In this document: one piece after another, positions 1 to 5,222 of the stretch
Layout of the letters: every line of letters begins with the position of its first letter
How positions within the stretch are numbered: position 1 is the stretch's first letter
Assembly (NCBI GenBank): GCA_003523465.1
Contig: DQAA01000346.1
Span: 1 to 5,437 of the forward strand
Direction of reading: 5' to 3'
DNA: 5,437 nt
Origin: Pseudomonas sp.
GTDB lineage: Bacteria; Pseudomonadota; Gammaproteobacteria; Pseudomonadales; Pseudomonadaceae
Program-made: the position numbers and the translations under genes
Notes under the pieces: generated by a model
The model's database searches: none
What the model saw: the letters and a program-made list of their open reading frames with translations, nothing else
Told to the model about the DNA's origin: nothing

Positions 1-742
1 GGTGCCGATACGCCGGCAGCGCGGTGACCGGTCGCTCGCGCCCGGTGTTGTCGCACAGCGACCGCGCGATCTGCACGATATCCACGTAGTCCACCTGCGC
101 TGAATGCCGGTCCGGGTTCTGCATCTCGCCCGGCAGCCCGGCCAGTTGCTCGGGAAACTCCCAGACACTGAGGATCTTGTCCCCCAGCACCGGATGAATC
201 TGCTCGATCACATGGTTCAGGCACACCGGGTCGGAGAGCAGTTCGTTGTGTTCCTCGGCGTAGGTCAGGATCGGCAGCACGCCGATCTGGTGGACCAGTC
301 CGGCCAGGGCTGCCTGGTCGGCTTTCAATTCGGTGTAGCGCGCCGCCAGTTCATAGCTGACTCCCGCCACTTCCAGGCTTTTCGCCCAGATTTCTCGCAT
401 TTTCTGCTCAACCGCTTCCGAGCGGGCATGGAAGATCTGTTCGATCACCAGGCCGATGGCCAGGTTGCAGCTGTAGTTGACGCCGAGGCGGGTAATGGCG
501 GTCTGCAGGTCGGTGACTTCGGTGATCGCCCGCAGCAGCGGACTGTTGACCACCTTGATCAGGCGCGCGGCCAGGGCGGCGTCGCGGCCGATGACCTTGC
601 TCAGGTCGGCGACGCTGATCTCGGTGTCTTCCGCAGCCTCGCGGATGCTCAGGGCGACCTCGGGCAGGGTCGGCAGGACCAGGTCGTCGTTGTCGATGGC
701 GCGCAGCAACTGCGTTTGCACCATCTTGGCCAGCGTGTTCAT
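1..742 (-). CDS. HDOD-domain protein, C-terminus beyond window
   Basis: The gene starts with ATG at 742 and stays open to the left edge, giving 247 residues without a stop. A GGGAGA Shine-Dalgarno (complement of 751-756) sits 8 nt upstream of the ATG. The translation begins MNTLAKMVQTQLL and then shows the HDOD pattern: LPTLPEVALSIRE at residues 23-35, DLSKVIGRDAALAARLIKVVNS at about 46-67, and TAITRLG at 81-87. The place where catalytic HD proteins carry the metal-binding HD pair reads LVHQIG (149-154), so the Asp is replaced by Gln, and a second conserved His may be H183. HDOD proteins are usually non-catalytic signalling or scaffold modules related to HD-GYP phosphodiesterases; a regulatory role is inferred. 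It follows ygfZ by 59 nt on the same strand, so co-transcription is likely. The specific function is unknown. Confidence 0.85.
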   Translation of the reverse strand, partial: MNTLAKMVQTQLLRAIDNDDLVLPTLPEVALSIREAAEDTEISVADLSKVIGRDAALAARLIKVVNSPLLRAITEVTDLQTAITRLGVNYSCNLAIGLVIEQIFHARSEAVEQKMREIWAKSLEVAGVSYELAARYTELKADQAALAGLVHQIGVLPILTYAEEHNELLSDPVCLNHVIEQIHPVLGDKILSVWEFPEQLAGLPGEMQNPDRHSAQVDYVDIVQIARSLCDNTGRERPVTALPAYRH

Positions 743-769
743 CGTGTCTTTCTCCCGCGTTCAGGGATG

Positions 770-792
770 GCCCTGCCGGCACGCGGCAGGGC
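770..792 (-). repeat. Intercistronic hairpin between ygfZ and HDOD gene
   Basis: A 9-bp perfect inverted repeat GCCCTGCCG / CGGCAGGGC flanks a 5-nt loop (779-783) in the 59-nt gap. It lies downstream of the ygfZ stop. No T-run follows on the minus strand, so it does not look like a complete intrinsic terminator. It may stabilise the ygfZ mRNA end or partly reduce readthrough into the HDOD gene. An overlapping alternative stem, CAGGG (762-766) with CCCTG (771-775), excludes it. Confidence 0.6.
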
Positions 793-801
793 AGGGCGGG
801 T

Positions 802-1731
802 TCAGCGCTGGATTTCGCGGTCGCGGTCCAGTTCGTAAGGCAAGGTCAGCAGGCTCAGGCGCGGGCCTTCGAGGCTGCCCAGATGCAGGTTGCCGTCTTC
901 CACGGAATCGGCGGTCAGCACTGCCAGCAGTTCGCCACGGGCGGCGATCACCACTTCACCGACCGACGAGGCGTGGGTTGGCGAGAAGATTTCGCTGCCT
1001 GGCGCCGGCATTTCGCCTTCGGCCAGGGCCAGGCGGTACAGGCGACGCTTGAGCTTGCCCAGATACTGCATGCGCGCGACGATTTCCTGCCCGGTATAGC
1101 AGCCTTTCTTGAAGCTCACACCACCGACGGCCTGCAAGTTGATCATTTGCGGGATGAACAGCTCGCGGGTCTGCTTCATCACCTGGCCGATACCGGCGCG
1201 GATCTGGCCCAGCAGCCAGTCGTCCAGCTCGCCTTCGGGCAGATGGGCGGCCAGTTGTTCGCGAACGGCGTCGGCCTGGGCGGCAGGGGCCCAGAGTTCG
1301 ACACGGTCGGGGGAGACGCAAATGGCGATCAGGCCTTCGTGGCGTACGGTCGCGCCGGCTTCGGTGGGCACTTCGAGGCCCAGGGCGGCCAGGGCTGCGG
1401 CGCCCTGGCTCAGGCCAAAGCGGGTCCAGGCGTCGCTCTCATCGGTGAGCCTGGCCTTGGAAAACACCGCGTACTTCTTCAGGTCTGCCAGTTGTGGTTC
1501 GAGCAGTTCGCGGGTCATCGCCAGGAGGAAGCCGTCGCCTTCCGGCAGGATGCGGAAGCTCGACTGCATCCGGCCCTTCTGCATGCAGCGCGAGCCGAGG
1601 CTGGAGGTGTGTTCGTTGAGATAGCCGAGATGGCAGGTCAGCTGACCTTGCAGGAACTTGCCAGCGTCGGAACCGCGGACGGCGAGGACGCCTTCATGGG
1701 ACAGGGTGCAGAAAAAAGCGGAAGCGGCCAT
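802..1731 (-). CDS. ygfZ: YgfZ, folate-binding Fe-S cluster maintenance protein
   Basis: The protein has 309 residues, against 326 in E. coli. The YgfZ/GcvT family fold binds tetrahydrofolate and supports maturation or repair of a subset of iron-sulfur enzymes in the cytoplasm, with MiaB among the affected enzymes in E. coli. The diagnostic motif KGCYTGQE is at residues 209-216, with the conserved redox-active cysteine at C211. The N-terminal half shows the family pattern GSDAGKFLQGQLTC (20-33). The ATG at 1731 is chosen because the N-terminus then fits the family, but no convincing Shine-Dalgarno precedes it, only a sequence reading TGCGATGAACC. A second, out-of-frame ATG lies 7 nt upstream. 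The gene is divergent from sdhE-ygfX, the same arrangement as in E. coli, and is followed by the HDOD gene on its strand. The link with SdhE and NadB is cofactor-related: Fe-S and FAD. Confidence 0.95.
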   Translation of the reverse strand: MAASAFFCTLSHEGVLAVRGSDAGKFLQGQLTCHLGYLNEHTSSLGSRCMQKGRMQSSFRILPEGDGFLLAMTRELLEPQLADLKKYAVFSKARLTDESDAWTRFGLSQGAAALAALGLEVPTEAGATVRHEGLIAICVSPDRVELWAPAAQADAVREQLAAHLPEGELDDWLLGQIRAGIGQVMKQTRELFIPQMINLQAVGGVSFKKGCYTGQEIVARMQYLGKLKRRLYRLALAEGEMPAPGSEIFSPTHASSVGEVVIAARGELLAVLTADSVEDGNLHLGSLEGPRLSLLTLPYELDRDREIQR

Positions 1732-1762
1732 GGTTCATCGCAGGTAATCAAGACTGGCGGCC

Positions 1763-1768
1763 ATCATA
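1763..1768 (-). promoter_or_regulatory. Possible -10 element for ygfZ
   Basis: On the minus strand TATGAT matches the sigma-70 -10 consensus at 5 of 6 bases. It lies 31 nt upstream of the ygfZ ATG. No good -35 hexamer is found 16-18 nt further up, only an A/T-rich TATTTTTT stretch. This is a weak candidate in an intergenic region that must contain a ygfZ promoter. Confidence 0.3.
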
Positions 1769-1823
1769 AAGTGCGATCGAAAAAATAGGTAGCAGACTCA
1801 CGGCTCACTCGACCAATGCCGTG

Positions 1824-1851
1824 TGCCCATCGCGGATTCGGTCTGTATACT
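1824..1851 (+). promoter_or_regulatory. Possible sigma-70 promoter for sdhE-ygfX
   Basis: TATACT (1846-1851) matches the -10 consensus at 5 of 6 bases. TGCCCA (1824-1829), 16 nt upstream, is a poor -35 (3 of 6). Transcription would start near 1858 and leave a leader of under 20 nt before the sdhE start. The gap is divergent, so a promoter here is expected; the exact choice is inferred. Confidence 0.45.
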
Positions 1852-1875
1852 GGCCGCCTTTTCGAGGAGGCCCCC

Positions 1876-2130
1876 ATGGTCGAACAAACTGAACTCAACC
1901 GCCTGTTCTGGCACAGCCGCCGCGGCATGCTGGAACTGGACGTTCTGCTGGTACCTTTCACCCAGGAGGTCTATTCGACCCTGAACGAGACGGATCGCGA
2001 GCTGTATGTGCGTCTGCTGAGTTGCGAGGATCAGGACATGTTCGGCTGGTTCATGGAGCGCACCGAGTCGGAAGACCCCGAGCTGCAACGCATGGTTCGC
2101 ATCATCCTGGACCGTGTCCAGCCCAAGTGA
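1876..2130 (+). CDS. sdhE: SdhE, FAD assembly factor for succinate dehydrogenase
   Basis: The 84-residue protein is close to E. coli SdhE (88 aa). SdhE, formerly YgfY and homologous to yeast Sdh5, helps attach FAD covalently to SdhA and the fumarate reductase flavoprotein. The RGxxE motif needed for flavinylation is present as RGMLE at residues 16-20, and the whole protein has the small all-helical composition typical of the family, with an acidic segment [11 protein letters not shown] at 49-59. The start is ATG at 1876 because GAGGAGG (1864-1870) is 5 nt upstream; an in-frame ATG at 1816 would add 20 residues but lies upstream of the likely promoter and has no ribosome site. It overlaps ygfX by 17 nt, so the two are translationally coupled. 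Confidence 0.95.
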   Translation: MVEQTELNRLFWHSRRGMLELDVLLVPFTQEVYSTLNETDRELYVRLLSCEDQDMFGWFMERTESEDPELQRMVRIILDRVQPK

Positions 2131-2566
2131 CCGCTTCGAGTGTCGCTGGCGGGGCTCGAAGGTCCTGCTGGCGCTCTATCTCGCCTGTCAGGCGCTGGCC
2201 ATCGGCGCGTTGATCCTGCTGGCGATTCCCCTGCTTCTATCCCTTCTCGGCCTGGCGCTGTGCCTGGGCCATGCCTGTTGGGTCATTCCGCGGCAGATTC
2301 TCCTGACCCATCCCCGCGCCATTACCGGCCTGCGCCGTGATGCCCTCGGCTGGCAGCTGTTCAGCGCCGCCCGTGGCTGGCATGCCGTGCAGATGCGTCC
2401 GGACAGCATGGCGCTGCCGGGGCTGGTAATCCTGCGGTTTCGGCGTGCGGGGCAGTGGTTCGCGCGTAGCCAGTGCATCGTCCATGACGCACTGGAGCCG
2501 GTGCAGCACCGGCGCCTGCGGTTGCGCTTGAAGTTCAGTCGGAAAAGGTGGGCGGCTGCAGGATAG
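2114..2566 (+). CDS. ygfX: YgfX (CptA-like) small membrane protein
   Basis: The gene starts with GTG at 2114, inside the end of sdhE in another frame, and makes 150 residues (E. coli YgfX has 135). No Shine-Dalgarno is visible upstream, which fits translation coupled to the end of sdhE. Residues 7-13 (RFECRWR) match the usual start of the family. Residues about 17-57 form two closely spaced hydrophobic segments, a membrane hairpin, followed by a soluble basic tail ([13 protein letters not shown] at 133-145). The next in-frame ATG is around residue 94 and would lose the membrane part. E. coli YgfX/CptA has been reported as a toxin-like protein affecting MreB and FtsZ, with SdhE as antitoxin, but later work on SdhE as a flavinylation factor makes that pairing doubtful. 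Its role here is unknown. Its 3' end overlaps nadB on the opposite strand. Confidence 0.85.
   Translation: MSSPSDRFECRWRGSKVLLALYLACQALAIGALILLAIPLLLSLLGLALCLGHACWVIPRQILLTHPRAITGLRRDALGWQLFSAARGWHAVQMRPDSMALPGLVILRFRRAGQWFARSQCIVHDALEPVQHRRLRLRLKFSRKRWAAAG
2497..2513. repeat. Palindromic hairpin near the ygfX/nadB 3' ends
   Basis: GCCGGTGC and GCACCGGC flank a single A, so the same hairpin forms on either strand (6-7 bp stem with a 3-5 nt loop). It is inside ygfX, and on the nadB strand it lies about 22 nt beyond the nadB stop. Neither side is followed by a T-run. It may mark or protect the nadB mRNA 3' end, or be coding coincidence. Confidence 0.4.
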
Positions 2567-4151
2567 TGTCCCGGGCCTCGGGCAGCATGTCCGGGTAATC
2601 GAGGGTGTAGTGCAGGCCGCGGGATTCCTTGCGGCGCATGGCCGAGTGAATCATCAGCTCGGCGACCTGGGCCAGGTTGCGCAGCTCGATCAGGTCGCGG
2701 CTGACCTTGTAGTTGCTGTAGAACTCGTCGATTTCGTCCAGCAACAGGCGCACCCGGTGCTCGGCGCGCTGCAGGCGCTTGCTGGTACGCACGATGCCGA
2801 CGTAGTCCCACATGAATCGCCGCAGTTCGTCCCAGTTGTGCGCAATGATCACGTCTTCGTCGGAGTCGGTGACCTGGCTCGCATCCCAGCAGGGCAGGGC
2901 CTGGGGCATGGCCACCTGGTCGAGCTGGGCGAGGATGTCGGCGGCGGCCGAACGGCCATAGACGAAGCATTCCAGCAGCGAGTTGCTGGCCATGCGGTTG
3001 GCGCCGTGCAGGCCGGTGAAGCTGGTTTCGCCGATGGCGTAGAGGCCCGGCACGTCGGTGCGGCCGTCCTGGTCGATCATCACCCCGCCGCAGGTGTAGT
3101 GGGCCGCCGGAACGACCGGGATCGGCTGGCGGGTGATGTCGATGCCGAAGGTCAGGCAGCGCTCATAGACAGTGGGGAAGTGGCTTTTGACGAACTCCGC
3201 CGGCTTGTGGCTGATGTCGAGATATACGCAGTCCACGCCCAGGCGCTTCATTTCATGGTCGATGGCCCGGGCCACGATGTCCCGCGGGGCCAGTTCGGCG
3301 CGGGGGTCGAAGCGCTCCATGAAACGTTCGCCGTTGGGCAGCTTGAGCAGCCCGCCTTCGCCGCGCAGGGCTTCGGTGATCAGGAAGCTCTTGGCCTGCG
3401 GGTGGTACAGGCAGGTGGGGTGGAACTGGTTGAACTCCAGGTTGGCCACCCGGCAACCGGCACGCCAGGCCATGGCGATGCCATCGCCGCAGGCGCCATC
3501 GGGGTTGCTGGTATAGAGGTAGACCTTGGCCGCGCCGCCGGTGGCCAGCACGGTGAAGCGTGCGCCGTAGGTGTCGACTTCGCCGCTGGCGCGGTTGAGC
3601 ACGTAGGCGCCCAGGCAGCGTTCGCCGTCGATGCCGAGACGGCGCTCGGTGATCAGGTCGACTGCGACGCACTGTTCCAGCAGCTCGATGTTCGGTCGCT
3701 GCCGGGCCTGGTCCAGGAGGGTCTTGAAGATGGCTGCGCCGGTGGCGTCGGCGGCATGGATGATGCGCCGGTGGCTGTGGCCGCCTTCACGGGTCAGGTG
3801 GAACTCGAAACCACCGTCGTCTACGCTGGCGTGCTCGTCGCGGGTAAAAGGCACGCCCTGGTCGATCAGCCACTGGATCGCCTCGCGGCTGTGCTCGACG
3901 GTGAAGCGCACGGCATCTTCATGGCACAGGCCGCCGCCGGCGTTGAGGGTGTCCTCGACGTGGGACTGCACGGTATCTGTGTCGTCGAGCACAGCGGCGA
4001 CGCCGCCCTGGGCCCAGAAGGTCGAACCGTTGGCCAGATCGCCCTTGCTCAGGACGGCGATGCGCAGGTGCGAGGGCAGGTTCAGCGCGAGGCTCAGGCC
4101 CGCGGCACCGCTGCCGATCACGAGGACGTCATGTTGGAATTGTTGGCTCAT
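2535..4151 (-). CDS. nadB: L-aspartate oxidase
   Basis: The 538-residue enzyme oxidises L-aspartate to iminoaspartate using FAD, with oxygen or fumarate as acceptor; NadA then makes quinolinate, the first committed steps of NAD synthesis in the cytoplasm. The FAD dinucleotide motif is GSGAAG at residues 13-18, followed by STFWAQGG at 43-50. Residues matching the E. coli active site are E122, H244 (in NQFHPT), R290 (in APRD) and H351 (in AAHYTCGG). The C-terminal FAD-binding motif [13 protein letters not shown] (380-392) and the helical cap domain up to the end are intact. The ATG at 4151 is chosen: it gives the family start [13 protein letters not shown], whereas an ATG at 4217 would add 22 unrelated residues. 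No strong ribosome site is seen. The gene is divergent from algU, as nadB is from rpoE in E. coli. Confidence 0.98.
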   Translation of the reverse strand: MSQQFQHDVLVIGSGAAGLSLALNLPSHLRIAVLSKGDLANGSTFWAQGGVAAVLDDTDTVQSHVEDTLNAGGGLCHEDAVRFTVEHSREAIQWLIDQGVPFTRDEHASVDDGGFEFHLTREGGHSHRRIIHAADATGAAIFKTLLDQARQRPNIELLEQCVAVDLITERRLGIDGERCLGAYVLNRASGEVDTYGARFTVLATGGAAKVYLYTSNPDGACGDGIAMAWRAGCRVANLEFNQFHPTCLYHPQAKSFLITEALRGEGGLLKLPNGERFMERFDPRAELAPRDIVARAIDHEMKRLGVDCVYLDISHKPAEFVKSHFPTVYERCLTFGIDITRQPIPVVPAAHYTCGGVMIDQDGRTDVPGLYAIGETSFTGLHGANRMASNSLLECFVYGRSAAADILAQLDQVAMPQALPCWDASQVTDSDEDVIIAHNWDELRRFMWDYVGIVRTSKRLQRAEHRVRLLLDEIDEFYSNYKVSRDLIELRNLAQVAELMIHSAMRRKESRGLHYTLDYPDMLPEARDTILQPPTFSD

Positions 4152-4212
4152 GTCTTGGATTTTCCGCGCGGGGCGACCACGTAGGACACTGGAATAAGGG
4201 CAGTGGTATCGG

Positions 4213-4241
4213 CACAATGGTCAAGCGTTTATGGCATTGTG
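4213..4241. repeat. Dyad CACAATG-N15-CATTGTG upstream of nadB
   Basis: Two perfect 7-nt inverted arms (4213-4219 and 4235-4241) are separated by 15 nt, so the arm centres are 22 bp apart, about two helical turns. The site is 62-90 nt upstream of the nadB ATG, downstream of the proposed nadB start of transcription. It could be a protein-binding dyad or a long-loop hairpin in the nadB leader. No known operator is recognised. Confidence 0.45.
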
Positions 4242-4269
4242 AAACTATCGTGAAGCTTGGTGGGGTGCC

Positions 4270-4278
4270 TTTATAGCA
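4270..4278 (-). promoter_or_regulatory. Possible extended -10 promoter for nadB
   Basis: On the minus strand TGCTATAAA is an extended -10 (TGnTATAAT) with 5 of 6 hexamer matches. No clear -35 is seen 17 nt upstream. It would start transcription near 4263 and give a nadB leader of about 112 nt. Another -35-like TTGACC (complement of 4219-4224) closer to nadB has no partner -10 at a suitable distance. Confidence 0.45.
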
Positions 4279-4299
4279 GTCCCGACGCCCAGATTTCCA

Positions 4300-4309
4300 T
4301 GTCATGACA
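4300..4309. repeat. Perfect palindrome TGTCATGACA
   Basis: This 10-bp perfect palindrome lies between the putative nadB promoter and the distal algU promoter. Its centre is about 41 bp upstream of the proposed nadB transcription start and about 60 bp upstream of the distal algU start, both positions where activators often bind. No regulator is recognised. Confidence 0.4.
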
Positions 4310-4331
4310 CAGTTCTGCCTGCTGCTTGTGG

Positions 4332-4359
4332 GAACTTTCCTGGAATCGTGAATATCCAT
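4332..4359 (+). promoter_or_regulatory. Distal AlgU-type promoter of algU
   Basis: GAACTT (4332-4337) and TCCAT (4355-4359) are 17 nt apart, matching the AlgU/sigma-E consensus GAACTT-N16/17-TCtgA with an exact -35 and a partial -10. P. aeruginosa algU is known to have more than one AlgU-dependent promoter. The expected transcription start is near 4365, over 240 nt upstream of algU. Confidence 0.65.
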
Positions 4360-4364
4360 AGAGG

Positions 4365-4478
4365 GTTGCCTGTAGGTCAGCAGCCGTGATGACGGGAGGC
4401 AACAGCCGGTTTAAGCCGTTGCCCACGTATAGAAGACTGATTTATCGACGCAGCCGGCCACGACCGCGCTGCGTTTTT
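4365..4478 (+). ncRNA. Candidate AlgU-dependent short leader RNA
   Basis: The stretch from the likely start of the distal AlgU promoter to a hairpin-plus-T-run is about 114 nt. It holds hairpins at 4384-4395 (CCGT-GATG-ACGG), 4398-4423 (GGCAAC/GTTGCC) and the terminator-like stem at 4448-4474. It could be an sRNA, an attenuated algU leader, or both. A short arginine-rich reading frame crosses it but has no good ribosome site. The ends are inferred from the promoter and terminator positions, and no Rfam family is recognised. Confidence 0.35.
4448..4478 (+). terminator. Intrinsic terminator-like hairpin in the algU leader
   Basis: ACGCAGC (4448-4454) pairs with GCTGCGT (4468-4474), with three more inner pairs (CGG 4455-4457 with CCG 4464-4466) after a bulged C and a 6-nt loop. 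A run of T residues follows directly (4474-4478). The run is only five long, so termination may be partial. On the minus strand no T-run follows the stem, so it acts only toward algU. Confidence 0.6.
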
Positions 4479-4523
4479 CGTGCGAGCCAATCAAGGGCCG
4501 CAGGAAACTTGTCTGGAGGGGGA

Positions 4524-4550
4524 GAACTTTTGCACAAAGCCCGAGTCTAT
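4524..4550 (+). promoter_or_regulatory. Proximal AlgU-type promoter of algU
   Basis: GAACTT (4524-4529) and TCTAT (4546-4550) are 16 nt apart, an excellent match to the AlgU/sigma-E consensus. Transcription would begin near 4557 and give a leader of about 53 nt that holds the Shine-Dalgarno hairpin. It lies downstream of the terminator-like hairpin, so its transcripts escape it. Autoregulation of algU is established in P. aeruginosa. Confidence 0.8.
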
Positions 4551-4579
4551 GGTTGCAAGCCTGAACGATGGCCGAAGCG

Positions 4580-4607
4580 ACACTCCTCCAGGTTCACCGA
4601 GGAGTGT
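4580..4607 (+). promoter_or_regulatory. Hairpin that buries the algU Shine-Dalgarno
   Basis: ACACTCCTC (4580-4588) is exactly complementary to GAGGAGTGT (4599-4607), a 9-bp stem with a 10-nt loop plus a flanking G-T pair (4579/4608). The 3' arm contains the whole ribosome site GAGGAG (4599-4604), 5 nt before the algU ATG at 4610. Such pairing is expected to lower translation unless it is melted or remodelled. Confidence 0.7.
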
Positions 4608-4609
4608 TC

Positions 4610-5191
4610 ATGCTAACCCAGGAAGAGGATCAGCAGCTGGTCGAGCGCGTACAGCGCGGCGACAGGCGAGCTTTCGATCTGTTGGTGCTGAAGTATCAGC
4701 ACAAGATTCTCGGGTTGATCGTGCGATTCGTGCACGACACCCATGAGGCCCAGGATGTGGCGCAGGAAGCGTTCATCAAGGCCTACCGTGCTCTTGGCAA
4801 TTTTCGTGGTGACAGCGCGTTCTATACCTGGCTGTACCGCATTGCGATCAACACGGCGAAAAACTATCTGGTGTCCCGCGGTCGGCGGCCACCGGACAGC
4901 GATGTAAGTTCAGAGGATGCAGAGTTTTACGATGGCGATCATGGCCTCAAGGATCTCGAATCCCCCGAACGCTCGCTGTTGCGAGATGAGATCGAAGGCA
5001 CCGTCCATCGAACCATTCAGCAACTGCCAGAAGATTTGCGTACGGCGTTAACTTTACGTGAATTCGATGGTCTGAGTTACGAGGACATTGCCAGCGTCAT
5101 GCAGTGTCCGGTGGGTACCGTGCGCTCTCGGATTTTCCGCGCTCGGGAGGCCATAGACAAAGCCCTGCAGCCGTTGTTGCAGGAAACCTGA
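4610..5191 (+). CDS. algU: AlgU, extracytoplasmic-function sigma factor (sigma-22/RpoE)
   Basis: The 193-residue protein has the length of P. aeruginosa AlgU. It directs RNA polymerase to GAACTT-type promoters under envelope stress and drives alginate and other stress genes; MucA holds it inactive at the inner membrane. Sigma region 2 spans about residues 10-95, with the core-binding segment DVAQEAFIKAYRAL (49-62) and the -10-recognition stretch FYTWLYRIAINTAKNYL (71-87). Region 4 is about 130-187, with the helix-turn-helix LSYEDIASVMQCPVGTVRSR (155-174). The start MLTQEEDQQL at 4610 has GAGGAG 5 nt upstream; an in-frame ATG at 4568 would add 14 residues but lacks a ribosome site. mucA follows after 31 nt, so they form one operon, apparently autoregulated by two upstream AlgU promoters. 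Confidence 0.98.
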   Translation: MLTQEEDQQLVERVQRGDRRAFDLLVLKYQHKILGLIVRFVHDTHEAQDVAQEAFIKAYRALGNFRGDSAFYTWLYRIAINTAKNYLVSRGRRPPDSDVSSEDAEFYDGDHGLKDLESPERSLLRDEIEGTVHRTIQQLPEDLRTALTLREFDGLSYEDIASVMQCPVGTVRSRIFRAREAIDKALQPLLQET

Positions 5192-5222
5192 GACAGCGGC
5201 GACAGCCAAGAGAGGAACCGCC

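Larger units (their letters stand above)
4152..4609. other. nadB-algU divergent regulatory region, no protein gene
   Basis: These 458 nt hold no convincing coding frame. Reading from nadB toward algU they contain the dyad at 4213, the proposed nadB promoter at 4270, the palindrome at 4300, the distal AlgU promoter at 4332, the folded leader RNA to 4478, the proximal AlgU promoter at 4524, and the ribosome-site hairpin at 4580. CAGCCG occurs three times (4381, 4403 and 4451) within the leader RNA. Confidence 0.7.

Noticed and set aside
104..838. Plus-strand frame across the HDOD gene and the ygfZ 3' end
   Set aside because: It spans two clear minus-strand genes and their gap, and its product (rich in Gln, Asp and Val) matches no family I recognise.
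883..1788. Plus-strand frame opposite ygfZ
   Set aside because: It mirrors ygfZ, which carries the KGCYTGQE signature, and the product shows no domain.
2610..4184. Long open frame (524 codons) on the plus strand opposite nadB
   Set aside because: It is the antisense of nadB, whose protein shows FAD motifs and active-site residues. The plus-strand product has no recognisable domain and its composition is that of a GC-rich shadow frame.
4219..4224. TTGACC as a sigma-70 -35 for nadB (minus strand)
   Set aside because: No acceptable -10 lies 16-18 nt downstream; the nearest A/T-rich hexamer, TTATTC, is about 21 nt away.
4129..4359. Minus-strand frame upstream of nadB
   Set aside because: It overlaps the nadB start out of frame and covers the promoter region, with no family resemblance.
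4389..4616. Arginine-rich 75-codon frame in the algU leader, overlapping the algU start by 7 nt
   Set aside because: It would be attractive as a leader peptide that opens the ribosome-site hairpin, but it has no good ribosome site, runs through the terminator stem and promoter, and its composition looks like translated non-coding DNA.
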